Below, one piece after another: positions 50,398-60,444 of a stretch of 64,000 nucleotides of DNA. The notes under the pieces were generated by a model. It saw only the letters and a program-made list of their open reading frames with translations. It ran no database searches and was not told the DNA's origin. The DNA is taken from contig CAJOKJ010000020.1 of the NCBI GenBank assembly GCA_905235155.1, positions 17,922 to 81,921 on the forward strand, written 5' to 3'. The translations under genes and the position numbers were made by a program. The first letter of the stretch is position 1. Every line of letters starts with the position of its first letter. The stretch comes from Candidatus Gastranaerophilales bacterium (GTDB lineage Bacteria; Cyanobacteriota; Vampirovibrionia; Gastranaerophilales; Gastranaerophilaceae).

Positions 50398-52257
50398 TTA
50401 CAGACTGTTCAATTGAGTAATTAATTTATGATGTTTATCAGCAAATTCAGCACCCCTTGCTTCTATTGCCATTTTTAATATTTCAGGTAAATCAATAGGT
50501 GTCATGGTGTTAAAATTGTTTGGCAATCTCAAAGACCAATTAACATCACCGGATGTACCCGGAACATTATAAACATCTTTTATATTAAAGTAATCAGTAA
50601 AGAATATTTGTACATTTTCTGCTTTAGAAGCAAATATTTCCACCAATTTTATTTTAGCCAAAAATTCAGCATCTTGAGTCAATTTTACAATAATATCATC
50701 TTTATTATCGCAATTAGGAAATAAGTCTTCAACAAGCGATTTTGCATGCAAATATGCTTCGTGAGTATTTACCAACGAATCAGCCCACATAGAAATAGGC
50801 TTGTTATCATGAGTACCGACCATTGCCCAACATCTTTCCGTTATATTTTTGCATCTGTAAGGGTGATCCTCTTTTTCCGGAACAACAAATTGCGTTAATT
50901 TCATACCCAACAAACCATATTCTTTTAACACTGCTGCAACAGGATTTGTTAAAGTACCCAAATCTTCGCAAACGATAGAGTTTTTACTTAAACCTTCTTC
51001 TTTAGCGGCTGCAATAACGATTTTTTCAATTAATCTGCCATAAGCCTTAATTTGAGGCTTTGTAAGATTTTGAACTCTTTGTTCCTTATCTGCTTCTACT
51101 TCAAAGTTTAAATTATCTTCTGTTATCACTGCAAATTTTTTCAAAAATTCGTGTTCAGGAGAAGAATACAACCTTCCTGCACCTTCTTCTATTTTTGGTT
51201 TACAACCTGCCTTATATACCCAAGGGTCAATTAAACCTACAATATGGTCTATTCGTACACCACCTTGATTTTCACGGAACATTTTTTTGAATAATTCCTT
51301 CATTAATTTTCCGCCATCACCTAAAGAGCCGTCCTCGTTAAACATAACTTCAGGATTCATAACAGGAAATCCCCAAGCCTGACCGTCAGCAGAGAAGTAA
51401 TCCGGCGGACAACCTAACATCCAACCTTCTAAGAAATATTGTTGATATGCCCAGATATCTCTATCAGAGAATGCTACTTGCCTATCTGCTATCATTTTTA
51501 ATTTTTTATTATCTGCATATTTTTTTGTTTCTTCTGATTGGTAACTCAATACAAATTGACAGAATTTATAAAAATCTATTTCACGTTGATATTTTTCTTC
51601 TATTTCTTGTATTCTTTTTGCATATTCCATTTTTTGTTCAATAGATTTTGGATTACACAAGTTTTTATCAGTTTCAGACTTCCATAAAGGCCAATAATCG
51701 TTACCATGTTCTACTGATAATGCTTGATACAAAGCATCTTTATCAAGCCATGACGAATTTTCATGTTTATAAATTTCAAATTGTTTTCTGCGTTTTTTTA
51801 ATTCTTCCGATTTCAAAAAGTTTTCATACGCTTCATTTAATGCATCATCATGACGTTTATAAGCATACGAAAATGACGTTTTATTAACATTTTTATTTGG
51901 ATTTTCATTTACTATTGCGTTAAATGTATCTTCAGATAAAATACTATCCCATTCTTTTGTAGTTAATTGTTTCAAATCAATAAATAAAGGATTCCCTGAA
52001 AAAATTGTGCTTGTGTATGGAGAACTGTCACAAGATTTTAATTTACCATTCGGCCCCAATTGTATTGAAGTAAATACACCGGAAATATAATCCATTAAAC
52101 TTTTAGCACCGTTTGAGTTATATGTTCCGTATGCAGTATCTTCTGATTCAACATCAGGGAAACTGCTTCCATGCACAATTAACGATAATTGTTTTTTACC
52201 TAAAACTTTTAATGCGTCTTTTAATATCTTTTCAGGTTTCTTGTCTAATAATCCCAT
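50398..52257 (-). CDS. malQ: 4-alpha-glucanotransferase (amylomaltase)
   Basis: 619 residues, GH77. DRDIWAYQQYFLEGWMLGCP, PPDYFSADGQAWGFPVMNPE, GGVRIDHIVGLIDPW (nucleophile Asp), ITEDNLNF, CEDLGTLTNPVAAVLKEYG and GTHDNKPISMWA (the acid/base and transition-state residues). It disproportionates maltodextrins during glycogen or starch turnover. The N-terminal about 100 residues form an added domain. Start ATG 52257 follows AAGGAG. With the GH13 gene at 38-42 kb, it points to alpha-glucan metabolism. Confidence 0.92.
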   Translation of the reverse strand: MGLLDKKPEKILKDALKVLGKKQLSLIVHGSSFPDVESEDTAYGTYNSNGAKSLMDYISGVFTSIQLGPNGKLKSCDSSPYTSTIFSGNPLFIDLKQLTTKEWDSILSEDTFNAIVNENPNKNVNKTSFSYAYKRHDDALNEAYENFLKSEELKKRRKQFEIYKHENSSWLDKDALYQALSVEHGNDYWPLWKSETDKNLCNPKSIEQKMEYAKRIQEIEEKYQREIDFYKFCQFVLSYQSEETKKYADNKKLKMIADRQVAFSDRDIWAYQQYFLEGWMLGCPPDYFSADGQAWGFPVMNPEVMFNEDGSLGDGGKLMKELFKKMFRENQGGVRIDHIVGLIDPWVYKAGCKPKIEEGAGRLYSSPEHEFLKKFAVITEDNLNFEVEADKEQRVQNLTKPQIKAYGRLIEKIVIAAAKEEGLSKNSIVCEDLGTLTNPVAAVLKEYGLLGMKLTQFVVPEKEDHPYRCKNITERCWAMVGTHDNKPISMWADSLVNTHEAYLHAKSLVEDLFPNCDNKDDIIVKLTQDAEFLAKIKLVEIFASKAENVQIFFTDYFNIKDVYNVPGTSGDVNWSLRLPNNFNTMTPIDLPEILKMAIEARGAEFADKHHKLITQLNSL

Positions 52258-52319
52258 AATATACTCCTTATCTCGTTTTCTAAATATTATCATGTGCAAG
52301 AAATTAGTACAAGGATATA

Positions 52320-54890
52320 TTAAAAAAGATTTAATTGAGGAACATCAACTTCAGGTTCGACAGATTTTTTTGAAGAAATTTTTTTAACTTGATTTTTTTG
52401 TAATTTATTCATTAATTCATTTGAACGTTCTAAAACAATTGACGGCAAACCTGCCATTTTAGCAACTTGAATTCCATAACTTTTACTAGCACCGCCTTGA
52501 ACAATTTTACGCAAGAAAATAATATTTCCATCTTTCTCTGTTATAGTAATTCTATAATTTTTAATCTGCGGATATGACTGTGTCATCACATTTAATTCGT
52601 GATAATGAGTTGCAAAAATACAACGAGCCTTAATATTTTGAACAATATATTCAGCAACAGCCCAAGCAATTGCAACACCGTCATAAGTACTTGTACCACG
52701 ACCTATTTCATCCAACAAAATTAAACTTCTTTCTGTTGCCGAATTTAAAATATAAGCGGTTTCTACCATTTCAACCATGAAGGTTGATTGACCAAGAGTT
52801 AAATCATCACTTGCCCCAACACGAGTAAATATCTTATCAACAACACCAATTTTTGCACTATCAGCAGGGACATAAGAACCTATTTGAGCCATCAGTGCAA
52901 TTAGTGCATTTTGACGCATAAATGTAGATTTACCGGCCATATTAGGACCTGTTAAAATCATAAATTGAGTTTTATCTGACGAATTTGCACAAAGTTCCAA
53001 ATCATTTGAAACATACTCACCTAACGGCAAAATCAATTCCAAAACAGGATGTCTGCCATTATCTACAATAAAATCATTACTTTCATCTACAACAGGTCTT
53101 GAATAGTTATTTTCCAGTGCTGCCGTTGCAAATGAATTTAAAACATCCAGTTTTGCAATATTTTCCGCTAAAATTCTGACTTTTGAAACAAATTCCTTTG
53201 CATAATCTTTAAAATCGCAGAACAATTTATATTCCAATTCTCTAGCCTTAAATTGTGCATTAAGAACTTCGTCTTCGTGTTTTTTTAAATCCTCAGTTAT
53301 ATATCTTTCACCGCCGGTTAAAGTTTGTTTTCTTATATAAGTATCAGGCACAAGATTTAAATTTGAATTTGTAACCTCAATAAAGTAGCCAAAAACCTTA
53401 TTAAACCCTATTTTTAAGTTTTTAATTCCAGTACGCTCTTTTTCTTGTTCCTCAAAATTTCTCAGCCAATTTTCTCCACCTGTTAAAAGGTCATTAAGAT
53501 AATCCAACTCACCGCTGACACCTTCTTTGATAATGCCTCCTTCTTTTAAAAGCATAGAAGGATTTTCTTGAATTGTCCTGTCAATAATATCTGCAAAATC
53601 TGCAAGTTCAGGTGCAAAACTTCTGACATCCTCAAACAAATCTGTATCAATCACAGAAACAGCATCTAAAACTTCAGGTACTCTTTGCAATGAAGCCTTT
53701 AAACTAACAAAATCTTTAGGAGAAACAGAACCATTACTTAATCTTGTTGCAAGCCTTTGTATATCATAAATTTGCTCTAAAGACTCTGCCAAAGAAAGTC
53801 TTATTTCTTCAAGATTAATCAACTCCGAAACAAAATCCTGACGTTTTTTTATTAGTTCAACATCTTTTAACGGCTGGCAAATCCATGAACGTAATAACCT
53901 TGCACCCATATTTGTTTTTGTTTTGTCTAATGCCCAAAGAAGCGAGCCATATTTATTTTTTTCTCTTAATGTTTCTACCAATTCAAGATTTTTTCTTGTA
54001 CTTGAATCAATTAAAACATATTCTGAAAGTATATAAGGCTCTATAGCTTCAAATTTTGGAAATTTCTCTTTTAAAGTTTCCCAGATATATCCTAACAGTG
54101 CTGCTGCTGCCCTAAAGCCCAATTTACAATCATCAAAACCAAGTCCGTCAAGAGTTTGTATCTTTAAAGCTGCTTTTAAATTGTTTTTTGAAAAATTTTC
54201 TTCAAAAACATTTTTAGGAAGCATTGAACAATTGTAATTTGCAGTAATTTCATCAGGCAAATCAACTTTTTGCTCAGGAACTATTTGGAATGGCAATATC
54301 TTCTGTTGAGCAGCAGGTGCAATAATTTCAGAAGGTCTTATTCGTGCAAGTTCAGAAATTATTAAATTATAAGAAGCCTGAGTTACCCTAAACTCACCGG
54401 TTGAAATATCTGTATACGCAAAACCATATAAATCACTTTTTTCATCTAAAAACATTGCACAAATGTAATTATTTTGGTTTTTATCAAGTAAATTACTTTC
54501 TGTAATAGTTCCGGCAGTAACAATACGTGTAATTCCACGTTTAACAATACCCTTTGCGAGTTTTGGATCTTCTAATTGCTCACATATCGCAACTTTTATT
54601 CCTTTTTTAACTAATTTTTCCAAATAAACTTCAACAGCCTTTGCAGGAATACCTGCAAGCGGAATTTTACCTATAACACTGCCACAATCACGTGCAGTTA
54701 AAGTTATTTCCAGTTCTTTTGACATTCTAACAGCATCTTCAAAGAATGTTTCATAAAAATCACCCATTCTATAAAGCAAAATTTTATCTTGATGTTCCTG
54801 TTTTAATTCTAAATACTGCTGCATTGCAGGAGTTGCATCTGAAATGTTTACATCAATACTATTTATATAATTTACATCTTGTATTGCCAT
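52320..54890 (-). CDS. mutS: DNA mismatch repair protein MutS
   Basis: 856 residues, full length. Mismatch-binding motif near the N terminus (YRMGDFYETFFEDA, with the Phe-Tyr-Glu of the wedge), clamp and lever domains, Walker A TGPNMAGKSTFMRQ, Walker B LDEIGRGTSTYDG and dimer HTH. The C terminus ends VDVPQLNLF (a beta-clamp-like QLNLF). AGGAATTT precedes the ATG. Single gene, divergent from 54949. Confidence 0.96.
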   Translation of the reverse strand: MAIQDVNYINSIDVNISDATPAMQQYLELKQEHQDKILLYRMGDFYETFFEDAVRMSKELEITLTARDCGSVIGKIPLAGIPAKAVEVYLEKLVKKGIKVAICEQLEDPKLAKGIVKRGITRIVTAGTITESNLLDKNQNNYICAMFLDEKSDLYGFAYTDISTGEFRVTQASYNLIISELARIRPSEIIAPAAQQKILPFQIVPEQKVDLPDEITANYNCSMLPKNVFEENFSKNNLKAALKIQTLDGLGFDDCKLGFRAAAALLGYIWETLKEKFPKFEAIEPYILSEYVLIDSSTRKNLELVETLREKNKYGSLLWALDKTKTNMGARLLRSWICQPLKDVELIKKRQDFVSELINLEEIRLSLAESLEQIYDIQRLATRLSNGSVSPKDFVSLKASLQRVPEVLDAVSVIDTDLFEDVRSFAPELADFADIIDRTIQENPSMLLKEGGIIKEGVSGELDYLNDLLTGGENWLRNFEEQEKERTGIKNLKIGFNKVFGYFIEVTNSNLNLVPDTYIRKQTLTGGERYITEDLKKHEDEVLNAQFKARELEYKLFCDFKDYAKEFVSKVRILAENIAKLDVLNSFATAALENNYSRPVVDESNDFIVDNGRHPVLELILPLGEYVSNDLELCANSSDKTQFMILTGPNMAGKSTFMRQNALIALMAQIGSYVPADSAKIGVVDKIFTRVGASDDLTLGQSTFMVEMVETAYILNSATERSLILLDEIGRGTSTYDGVAIAWAVAEYIVQNIKARCIFATHYHELNVMTQSYPQIKNYRITITEKDGNIIFLRKIVQGGASKSYGIQVAKMAGLPSIVLERSNELMNKLQKNQVKKISSKKSVEPEVDVPQLNLF

Positions 54891-54948
54891 GAATTTAAAT
54901 TCCTATTAAAATAATATCATGTAAAGCGATGAGCGGAATAAAAAAACT

Positions 54949-55548
54949 ATGGGATGTATTAAAAAAATTTTACAAATAATAATTTTAGCATTAGCACTAA
55001 TAGGATTTTTCTCTATTGGCGGTAAAGAATGGGTAACGGATTTATATAATAAGTACGTAAGTAATTCAAAAGAAGCAACACTTGAACGTGCAAGTAAAAT
55101 CGGAGATTTTTCAGCACTATCAGATGAATATTCTATTGATAAAGCAGCAAGTGCGTTCGGTTATGAAGGAGTTTTAGCAGAACATGAAGCAACCGGTCAA
55201 AAACTTATTATTGTAAATACAGCCAAAAAGCCTATTTTAACAGAAGCAGATTTTAAAAACGGAACTGTTAATGAAAAATTGCAGGATTTTTTAAAAAAAT
55301 TTAAATATCAGTCTTTACAAGTAGATGATTTTACCATAACAAAACAAGGAACAATGAATGCCTATAATCATAGCGTACCTTATGTAAGATTTACGGCAAA
55401 AATTAATAAATTGCCAATAGGTCAAGTAGGTGGAATTATATCCGCAATTGATACAGATAAAAATAATTCAAAAATGCTTATATCATTAAATGAAAACAAG
55501 AAATATTCTCAATTAATCACTGAAGAATTTTTCAGAAAAGTAAAGTAA
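54949..55548 (+). CDS. Membrane-anchored protein of unknown function
   Basis: 199 residues. One N-terminal hydrophobic helix (IKKILQIIILALALIGFFSI), then a soluble part (VYNKY..., EYSIDKAASAFGYEGVLAE, KLIIVNTAKKPILTEADF, INKLPIGQVGGIISAID). It probably faces the periplasm. No family recognised. GCGGAATAAA before the ATG is a weak ribosome site. Confidence 0.6.
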   Translation: MGCIKKILQIIILALALIGFFSIGGKEWVTDLYNKYVSNSKEATLERASKIGDFSALSDEYSIDKAASAFGYEGVLAEHEATGQKLIIVNTAKKPILTEADFKNGTVNEKLQDFLKKFKYQSLQVDDFTITKQGTMNAYNHSVPYVRFTAKINKLPIGQVGGIISAIDTDKNNSKMLISLNENKKYSQLITEEFFRKVK

Positions 55549-55595
55549 ACCTGTCTTTGACACCACTCACAATGTCTAACACGTTTTTTACTCTT

Positions 55596-55613
55596 TGTTA
55601 CAGAAGTGTTACA
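55596..55613 (+). promoter_or_regulatory. Pho-box-like direct repeat upstream of the Na/phosphate cotransporter
   Basis: TGTTACA-GAAG-TGTTACA, identical to 4002-4019, with about 40 bases of similar left flank (AATGTCTAACACG). It lies 100 bases before the ATG of a phosphate transporter, so phosphate control is plausible. Confidence 0.5.
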
Positions 55614-55712
55614 ATTTTAAAATGATTAGTTTTACAAATCAGCAACATATTATTGATAATATAATTATTCTTTCCTAAAATATAATTGTACACAAGGGAA
55701 GGAAAAAGATTT

Positions 55713-57494
55713 ATGGATATATTTTCAATATTTACACTATGCGGTGGCTTAGCGTTCTTTTTATATGGGATGAATGTTATGTCATCAGGTCTGGAAAAGG
55801 TTGCAGGCGGAAAACTGGAAAAAATGCTTAAAGCAATGACCTCAAATCCGTTTAAGTCGTTAGTACTAGGTGCAGGCATAACAATTGCAATTCAGTCATC
55901 ATCAGCATTAACAGTAATGCTTGTAGGTTTAGTAAACTCCGGTATTATGGAACTTGGACAAACCATTGGAGTAATTATGGGTGCTCATGTTGGTACTACT
56001 TTAACAGCTTGGATTTTGTCATTATCAGGCATAGAAAGTACAAATTTCTTTTTAAGACTTTTAAAACCCGAATCCTTTTCACCAATAGTTGCACTTATCG
56101 GTATTATTATGATGATGAGTGCAAAACGTGATAAAACAAAAAGTGTTGGCTCAATATTAATAGGTTTTGCAGTATTAATGTACGGCATGCAAATTATGGC
56201 AGGTGCAATGAAACCGTTAGCAAATATGCCGGAATTTACTCATCTTTTAACCGCATTTACAAATCCATTATTGGGTCTGTTTATAGGTATAATTTTTACA
56301 GGTGTAATTCAAAGTTCCGCAGCATCTATCGGTGTTTTGCAAGCATTATCAATGACAGGTGGTATAACTTGCGAAATGGCAATACCAATAGTTATGGGTA
56401 TGAATGTTGGAACATGCGTTACCGCATTAATTTCAAGTATAGGTGTAAATACCAATGCTAAACGTGTTGCTGTTGCACATATTACTTGTAATATTTTCGG
56501 TGTACTGATTTGCTTACCGCTTTTCTTTATTCTAGATTATATTGCAGAACATTATATTTTTCATTCACAAATTATAACTAATACCATAAACCCTGTTGGT
56601 ATCGCTTGTGCTCACACAGCATTTAACGTTATGACAACAGTATTCTTATTTCCTTTTATTAAGCAAATTGAAAAAATTGCAATATGGGCTGTTAAATCTA
56701 AAACCGAAAAAGACGAAGAAACAGTATTTCTTGACGACTTATTGTTAAATACTCCTTCTTTTGCAATCGGTGAATGTAAAACTATTGCCGATAGAATGGG
56801 CATTATGGCTAAGAAAAACTTTTTCCGCTCTATAAAAATGATTAACAAATTTAGCGAAAACCGTATGGAAAAAATACTTCGTAAAGAACCGAGAATTGAC
56901 CTTTACGAAGATAAATTAGGAACTTTCTTAGTTAAACTTTCTAATAAAGATTTAACAGAAAAAGATAGCCACGAAATTTCAAAACTTTTGCATTCTATCA
57001 GTGATTTTGAAAGAATAGGCGACCACGCAGTTAATATACTTAAAGTGGCAAAAGAAATGAATGAGAAACAAATAACCTTCTCGGATGATGCAAAATTTGA
57101 ATTAAATGCAGTAGTTAATGCTCTTTCAGAAATTATGGATATTACAATGGAAGCATTTTGTGAAAATGATATTGAAAAAGCAAAAAAAGTTGAACCGCTT
57201 GAACAAGTTATTGATATTTTAATTGGTACAGCAAAAAACAATCACATTGAAAGACTGCAAAAAGGTGATTGTACCATTGAACTTGGATTTATGCTTACAG
57301 AAGTTTTAAACAATATTGAACGTGTTTCTGATCACTGTTCAAATGTTGCAGTTTGTATAATTCAAATAGAACAATCAGCATTTGATAAACACCAATACTT
57401 AAATACTTTAAAAAATTCAGGTGAAGAAGAATTTAAAGCAAACTTTGACTTATATAAAGAAAAATACATTACAAATCAAGGTATTACGGTTTAA
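55713..57494 (+). CDS. Na+/phosphate cotransporter with PhoU-like domain
   Basis: 593 residues. Two Na/Pi cotransporter repeats with the QSSSA hallmark: AIQSSSALTVMLVGLV and VIQSSAASIGVLQALS, each in a pair of membrane-helix bundles (about 1-330), then a cytosolic PhoU-like helical domain (about 370-590, SDFERIGDHAVNILKVAK and NIERVSDHCSNVAVCI). Family NptA/YjbB, Na-driven phosphate movement, direction not readable. Start ATG 55713 after AAGGAAAAAG. A TATAAT box is about 35 bases upstream. Confidence 0.9.
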   Translation: MDIFSIFTLCGGLAFFLYGMNVMSSGLEKVAGGKLEKMLKAMTSNPFKSLVLGAGITIAIQSSSALTVMLVGLVNSGIMELGQTIGVIMGAHVGTTLTAWILSLSGIESTNFFLRLLKPESFSPIVALIGIIMMMSAKRDKTKSVGSILIGFAVLMYGMQIMAGAMKPLANMPEFTHLLTAFTNPLLGLFIGIIFTGVIQSSAASIGVLQALSMTGGITCEMAIPIVMGMNVGTCVTALISSIGVNTNAKRVAVAHITCNIFGVLICLPLFFILDYIAEHYIFHSQIITNTINPVGIACAHTAFNVMTTVFLFPFIKQIEKIAIWAVKSKTEKDEETVFLDDLLLNTPSFAIGECKTIADRMGIMAKKNFFRSIKMINKFSENRMEKILRKEPRIDLYEDKLGTFLVKLSNKDLTEKDSHEISKLLHSISDFERIGDHAVNILKVAKEMNEKQITFSDDAKFELNAVVNALSEIMDITMEAFCENDIEKAKKVEPLEQVIDILIGTAKNNHIERLQKGDCTIELGFMLTEVLNNIERVSDHCSNVAVCIIQIEQSAFDKHQYLNTLKNSGEEEFKANFDLYKEKYITNQGITV

Positions 57495-57793
57495 TTAACC
57501 AGATGCCTTGATATTATATTCATAATATCAAATTTTGAATGAAGACCTGAAAATTTTTCTACTTCTTCTCCGTCCTTTAATAAAACAAACGACGGCAAAG
57601 AATTAATTTTGTATATCCTTGCAATTTCCCTGTTTTCATCCGTATTAACTCTGCCTATCCATATTTTATCCAATTCCTCTAAGATAGGCTCCTGTCTTGT
57701 ACAAAAACCGCACCAATCTGCGTAAAATTCTATTAATTTTAATCCTTTTTCTGTTTCTGCTGAAAAGTTTTCTTTATCTAATGTTGTTATCAT
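57491..57793 (-). CDS. Thioredoxin-like protein
   Basis: 100 residues. FYADWCGFCTRQEP carries the active-site Cys-Gly-Phe-Cys, and a cis-Pro follows in INSLPSFVLLKDGEEV. A WCGFC centre differs from the WCGPC of thioredoxin 1, so it may be a dedicated thiol reductase. Its stop overlaps the transporter stop on the other strand by 4 bases. Confidence 0.9.
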   Translation of the reverse strand: MITTLDKENFSAETEKGLKLIEFYADWCGFCTRQEPILEELDKIWIGRVNTDENREIARIYKINSLPSFVLLKDGEEVEKFSGLHSKFDIMNIISRHLVN

Positions 57794-57856
57794 AAAAACT
57801 CCTTTTTATTAAAAATATAATAAAAAATAGTTTTTTCAATTGCACACATCAGCAAT

Positions 57857-57884
57857 AAAAAAGACTGCTTGTGCAGTCTTTTTT
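57857..57884. terminator. Bidirectional terminator
   Basis: AAAAGACTGC pairs with GCAGTCTTTT around TTGT. T runs on both strands. It follows the minus-strand gene at 57887 by 3 bases. Confidence 0.85.
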
Positions 57885-57886
57885 AA

Positions 57887-58141
57887 TTAATATTTTTTTG
57901 ATTGCTCACCAAGTTCAACGAACTTTTTAACATAGGACATACCTACATTTAACCAATCACCAAGATTTCTTTCTCCGGCAGGTTTTGCCTTTGATTTTTC
58001 TTCTTGTTTTTTTATAAATTTATCTGCTTCTTCCTTCATTACATCATTAGGATTTTTTGTCGGAGTATACCAATGATTTGGATGTTCTGTCCTCTTTGGA
58101 GAAACAATATTTGAAGAAACACCAATAATACCTAAAGACAT
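57887..58141 (-). CDS. 84-residue charged protein of unknown function
   Basis: Starts MSLGIIGVSSNIVSPKRTEH, has a Lys/Glu-rich middle (ADKFIKKQEEKSKAKPA) and ends VKKFVELGEQSKKY. No signal or membrane segment. AAAGG lies 10 bases before the ATG and a terminator follows, so expression is likely. Confidence 0.6.
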   Translation of the reverse strand: MSLGIIGVSSNIVSPKRTEHPNHWYTPTKNPNDVMKEEADKFIKKQEEKSKAKPAGERNLGDWLNVGMSYVKKFVELGEQSKKY

Positions 58142-58223
58142 AATTTTAAAACCTTTCCTATCTACACCTACACTAATATAAAGTTTTTATATTAGTATTT
58201 TTTGCTATTTTATTAAGTAAAAT

Positions 58224-58871
58224 TTACATATCTGCAAAACTTAAAATATCGTCAAAATTTCTAAATACATAAAATACATCATGTGCGGCATTTTTCAAAA
58301 TTTTGTATTTACCTTTATAATATTCTTTTTGAAAATCTAACTGAAAAATCTTATCCTCATCAGATAAAATAATTTTGTCAAAATCAACAACATTATAGCT
58401 ATCAGCGTAATAATTTTCAAGTTTATCTAATTCACAGAAACAACTTTCAAATGTGCGATGTGGCTGGTGTGAATTAAAAAATTCCAATTCCTCAGAGTTA
58501 CGAACCAAATAATTTAATCTAAAATCCATATAATTTTCTAAATTTAAACCTTTAAATATATCAACAATATTTTTTGATATACCGTATTTATTATCGAAAA
58601 GCTTTGGATTTCCGTTTACAGCAATTTTATAACTAAATTTAGGCAGCTTATCTTTTATTAATCCGGAAACAAAAACACCTGCTGAATATGCAATTAAGTA
58701 TATTTTTTTATAATTTTCAAAATTGAATTCAAAATCAAGAGATGTATAATCCCAACAGATTAATACATCCCTTGATGATTTCATATCTTTATAAGAATGT
58801 TCATCACATCCCCATCCGCTTAAAAATACTATTAATTCATCGCTATTATTTTTTATAAGTTTTGTTTTCAT
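58224..58871 (-). CDS. bioG: BioG-like esterase (DUF452, alpha/beta hydrolase)
   Basis: 215 residues. GWG near 20 (oxyanion), nucleophile Ser in AYSAGVFVS, Asp in ILSDEDKIF and His in AAHDVFY form the triad arrangement of BioG, which frees pimeloyl-ACP from its methyl ester in biotin synthesis. No other bio gene is in the window. It starts 7 bases downstream of the ddh stop. BioG is named from the family pattern; another acyl esterase role is possible. Confidence 0.75.
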   Translation of the reverse strand: MKTKLIKNNSDELIVFLSGWGCDEHSYKDMKSSRDVLICWDYTSLDFEFNFENYKKIYLIAYSAGVFVSGLIKDKLPKFSYKIAVNGNPKLFDNKYGISKNIVDIFKGLNLENYMDFRLNYLVRNSEELEFFNSHQPHRTFESCFCELDKLENYYADSYNVVDFDKIILSDEDKIFQLDFQKEYYKGKYKILKNAAHDVFYVFRNFDDILSFADM

Positions 58872-58878
58872 AATTTTA

Positions 58879-59859
58879 TTATAGCATTATTTTTCTTAAT
58901 TCGTCAGAAGTTTTTGCACTTAAATAAGCAGGAGCAATATCAAAAATTGTTTTACATCCGAATTGACCTTCTTGATTTAATTTATAAACTGCTCTTGCAA
59001 ATGCAACCAACACGCTTGATGTAAATTCAGGATTTGAATCAAGTTTTAAACTAAATTCAATTGTGTGATTTGTTTCATTATTAAGACCTGTTTTACCATT
59101 TCTTATAACAAATCCGCCATGCGGAATACCTTTATGATTTTTATCTAATTCTTCTTGAGAAATAAAATGAACAGTAGTGTCATATTGATCAAAATAATTT
59201 GGCATCGAAACAATTTCATGTTCAACACGCTTAGCATCAGCACCCTCCTTTAATACAACATAACATTCCCTTGTATGTTTTTCTCTCACAGAGAGTTCCG
59301 GAGTTTCACCACTTCTTACGGCATTTAATGAAGCATCAACAGGAACAGTGTATTGTCTTGCATCCTGCACCCCTTCAATTCTTCTAACAGCGTCTGAATG
59401 ACCTTGACTTACACCTTTACCCCAAAAAGTATAATCTTTTCCGTCAGGTAAAATAGCATTTGCATACATTCTTGCCAAAGAAAACAAACCGGGATCCCAA
59501 CCAACAGAAATAACTGCCGTATGTCCTGTTTCTTTTGCTGCCGTATCAACATTTGCAAAATGTTCAGGAATTCTGGCATGAGTATCAAAGCTATCGACAA
59601 CATTGAACATTTTTGCATATTTTGGTGTTTGTTCGGGTAAATCTGTTGCACTACCTCCACATAATATTAAAACATCAATTTTATCTTTCCAATTTTCTAT
59701 TTCAGAAACATTTAAAACCGGAACATTTGCCGTTAATACATTTAAATCATTAGGATTACGTCTTGTAAATATTGCAACTAAATCCACATCATCATTTTGT
59801 TTAACCGCATATTCAACACCTCTACCCAAGTTACCATAACCAAAAATACCTAATTTCAT
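58879..59859 (-). CDS. ddh: meso-Diaminopimelate dehydrogenase
   Basis: 326 residues, the usual Ddh length. N-terminal NADP motif LGIFGYGNLGRGVEYAV, FTRRNP, LCGGSATDLPEQTP, VVDSFDTHARIPEHF, SVGWDPGLFSLARMYA and GVSQGHSDAVRRI identify it. It makes meso-DAP for lysine and peptidoglycan directly from tetrahydrodipicolinate and ammonia. The start is ATG 59859 behind GGAGGAATTT; the ATG at 59871 overlaps the site. Confidence 0.94.
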   Translation of the reverse strand: MKLGIFGYGNLGRGVEYAVKQNDDVDLVAIFTRRNPNDLNVLTANVPVLNVSEIENWKDKIDVLILCGGSATDLPEQTPKYAKMFNVVDSFDTHARIPEHFANVDTAAKETGHTAVISVGWDPGLFSLARMYANAILPDGKDYTFWGKGVSQGHSDAVRRIEGVQDARQYTVPVDASLNAVRSGETPELSVREKHTRECYVVLKEGADAKRVEHEIVSMPNYFDQYDTTVHFISQEELDKNHKGIPHGGFVIRNGKTGLNNETNHTIEFSLKLDSNPEFTSSVLVAFARAVYKLNQEGQFGCKTIFDIAPAYLSAKTSDELRKIML

Positions 59860-59949
59860 AAATTCCTCCATATATCAAAATTCATAACATCGAACTTACA
59901 ATTTTTATTTTACACCAATTTATAAGTGTCTTTAGAAAATCTTTATACA

Positions 59950-59979
59950 AAAAATGGTTCTCCTTACAGAGAACCATTT
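59950..59979 (-). terminator. Terminator after the 85-residue gene
   Basis: AAATGGTTCTC pairs with GAGAACCATTT around a 6-base loop; a T tract (TTTTTTG) follows on the minus strand. It lies about 20 bases past the stop at 60000. Confidence 0.85.
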
Positions 59980-59999
59980 AATTCAACAAATTACACCAA

Positions 60000-60257
60000 T
60001 TAAAGCACATCACCAAACATGTCTTGCATAAATTTTTCTTGATCTTTTAAATCTTGTTGAGTATTTTTTTCAATTTGATCAAAAACGCTCGTTACATCAA
60101 TTTTTCTTCCATCTGCACCAACAGCATATTCACGTTTTTTGGGCTGTGCTTTCTGAGCATTTTGACCTTGCTGCGTTTTAGCAGTGTTTTTCTTTGTAAC
60201 CGGTTTTTGTCTCGCATTTTGTGTTGTTTTTGGCGTTTTTCCGACAGGTGTTCCCAT
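60000..60257 (-). CDS. 85-residue basic, Gln/Lys-rich protein of unknown function
   Basis: Starts MGTPVGKTPKTTQNARQKPV, continues with KKNTAKTQQGQNAQKAQPKK, then a more ordered end REYAVGADGRKIDV and DQEKFMQDMFGDVL. The tail has the look of a helical binding segment and the front is unfolded and basic, as in nucleic-acid- or partner-binding small proteins. AAAGGAGG before ATG 60257. Confidence 0.65.
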   Translation of the reverse strand: MGTPVGKTPKTTQNARQKPVTKKNTAKTQQGQNAQKAQPKKREYAVGADGRKIDVTSVFDQIEKNTQQDLKDQEKFMQDMFGDVL

Positions 60258-60411
60258 AAATACCTCCTTTGCTGCTATATAACGAAGTTTAAACAAAATA
60301 TTAAAATAATTATTAATACTACATCCAAAAGATATTAATCTTCACTTTTAAAGAGTCGAAATAACACAAATTAAACTTTAGTTATTTTTAATAAATATTT
60401 ACAAAAATAAA

Positions 60412-60438
60412 AGTCCATAAGCAGTTTGCTTATGGACT
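60412..60438 (-). terminator. Terminator after tRNA-Ser
   Basis: AGTCCATAAGCA pairs with TGCTTATGGACT (12 pairs, 3-base loop), and TTTATTTTT follows on the minus strand, 6 bases beyond the tRNA. Confidence 0.9.
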
Positions 60439-60444
60439 AAAAAA

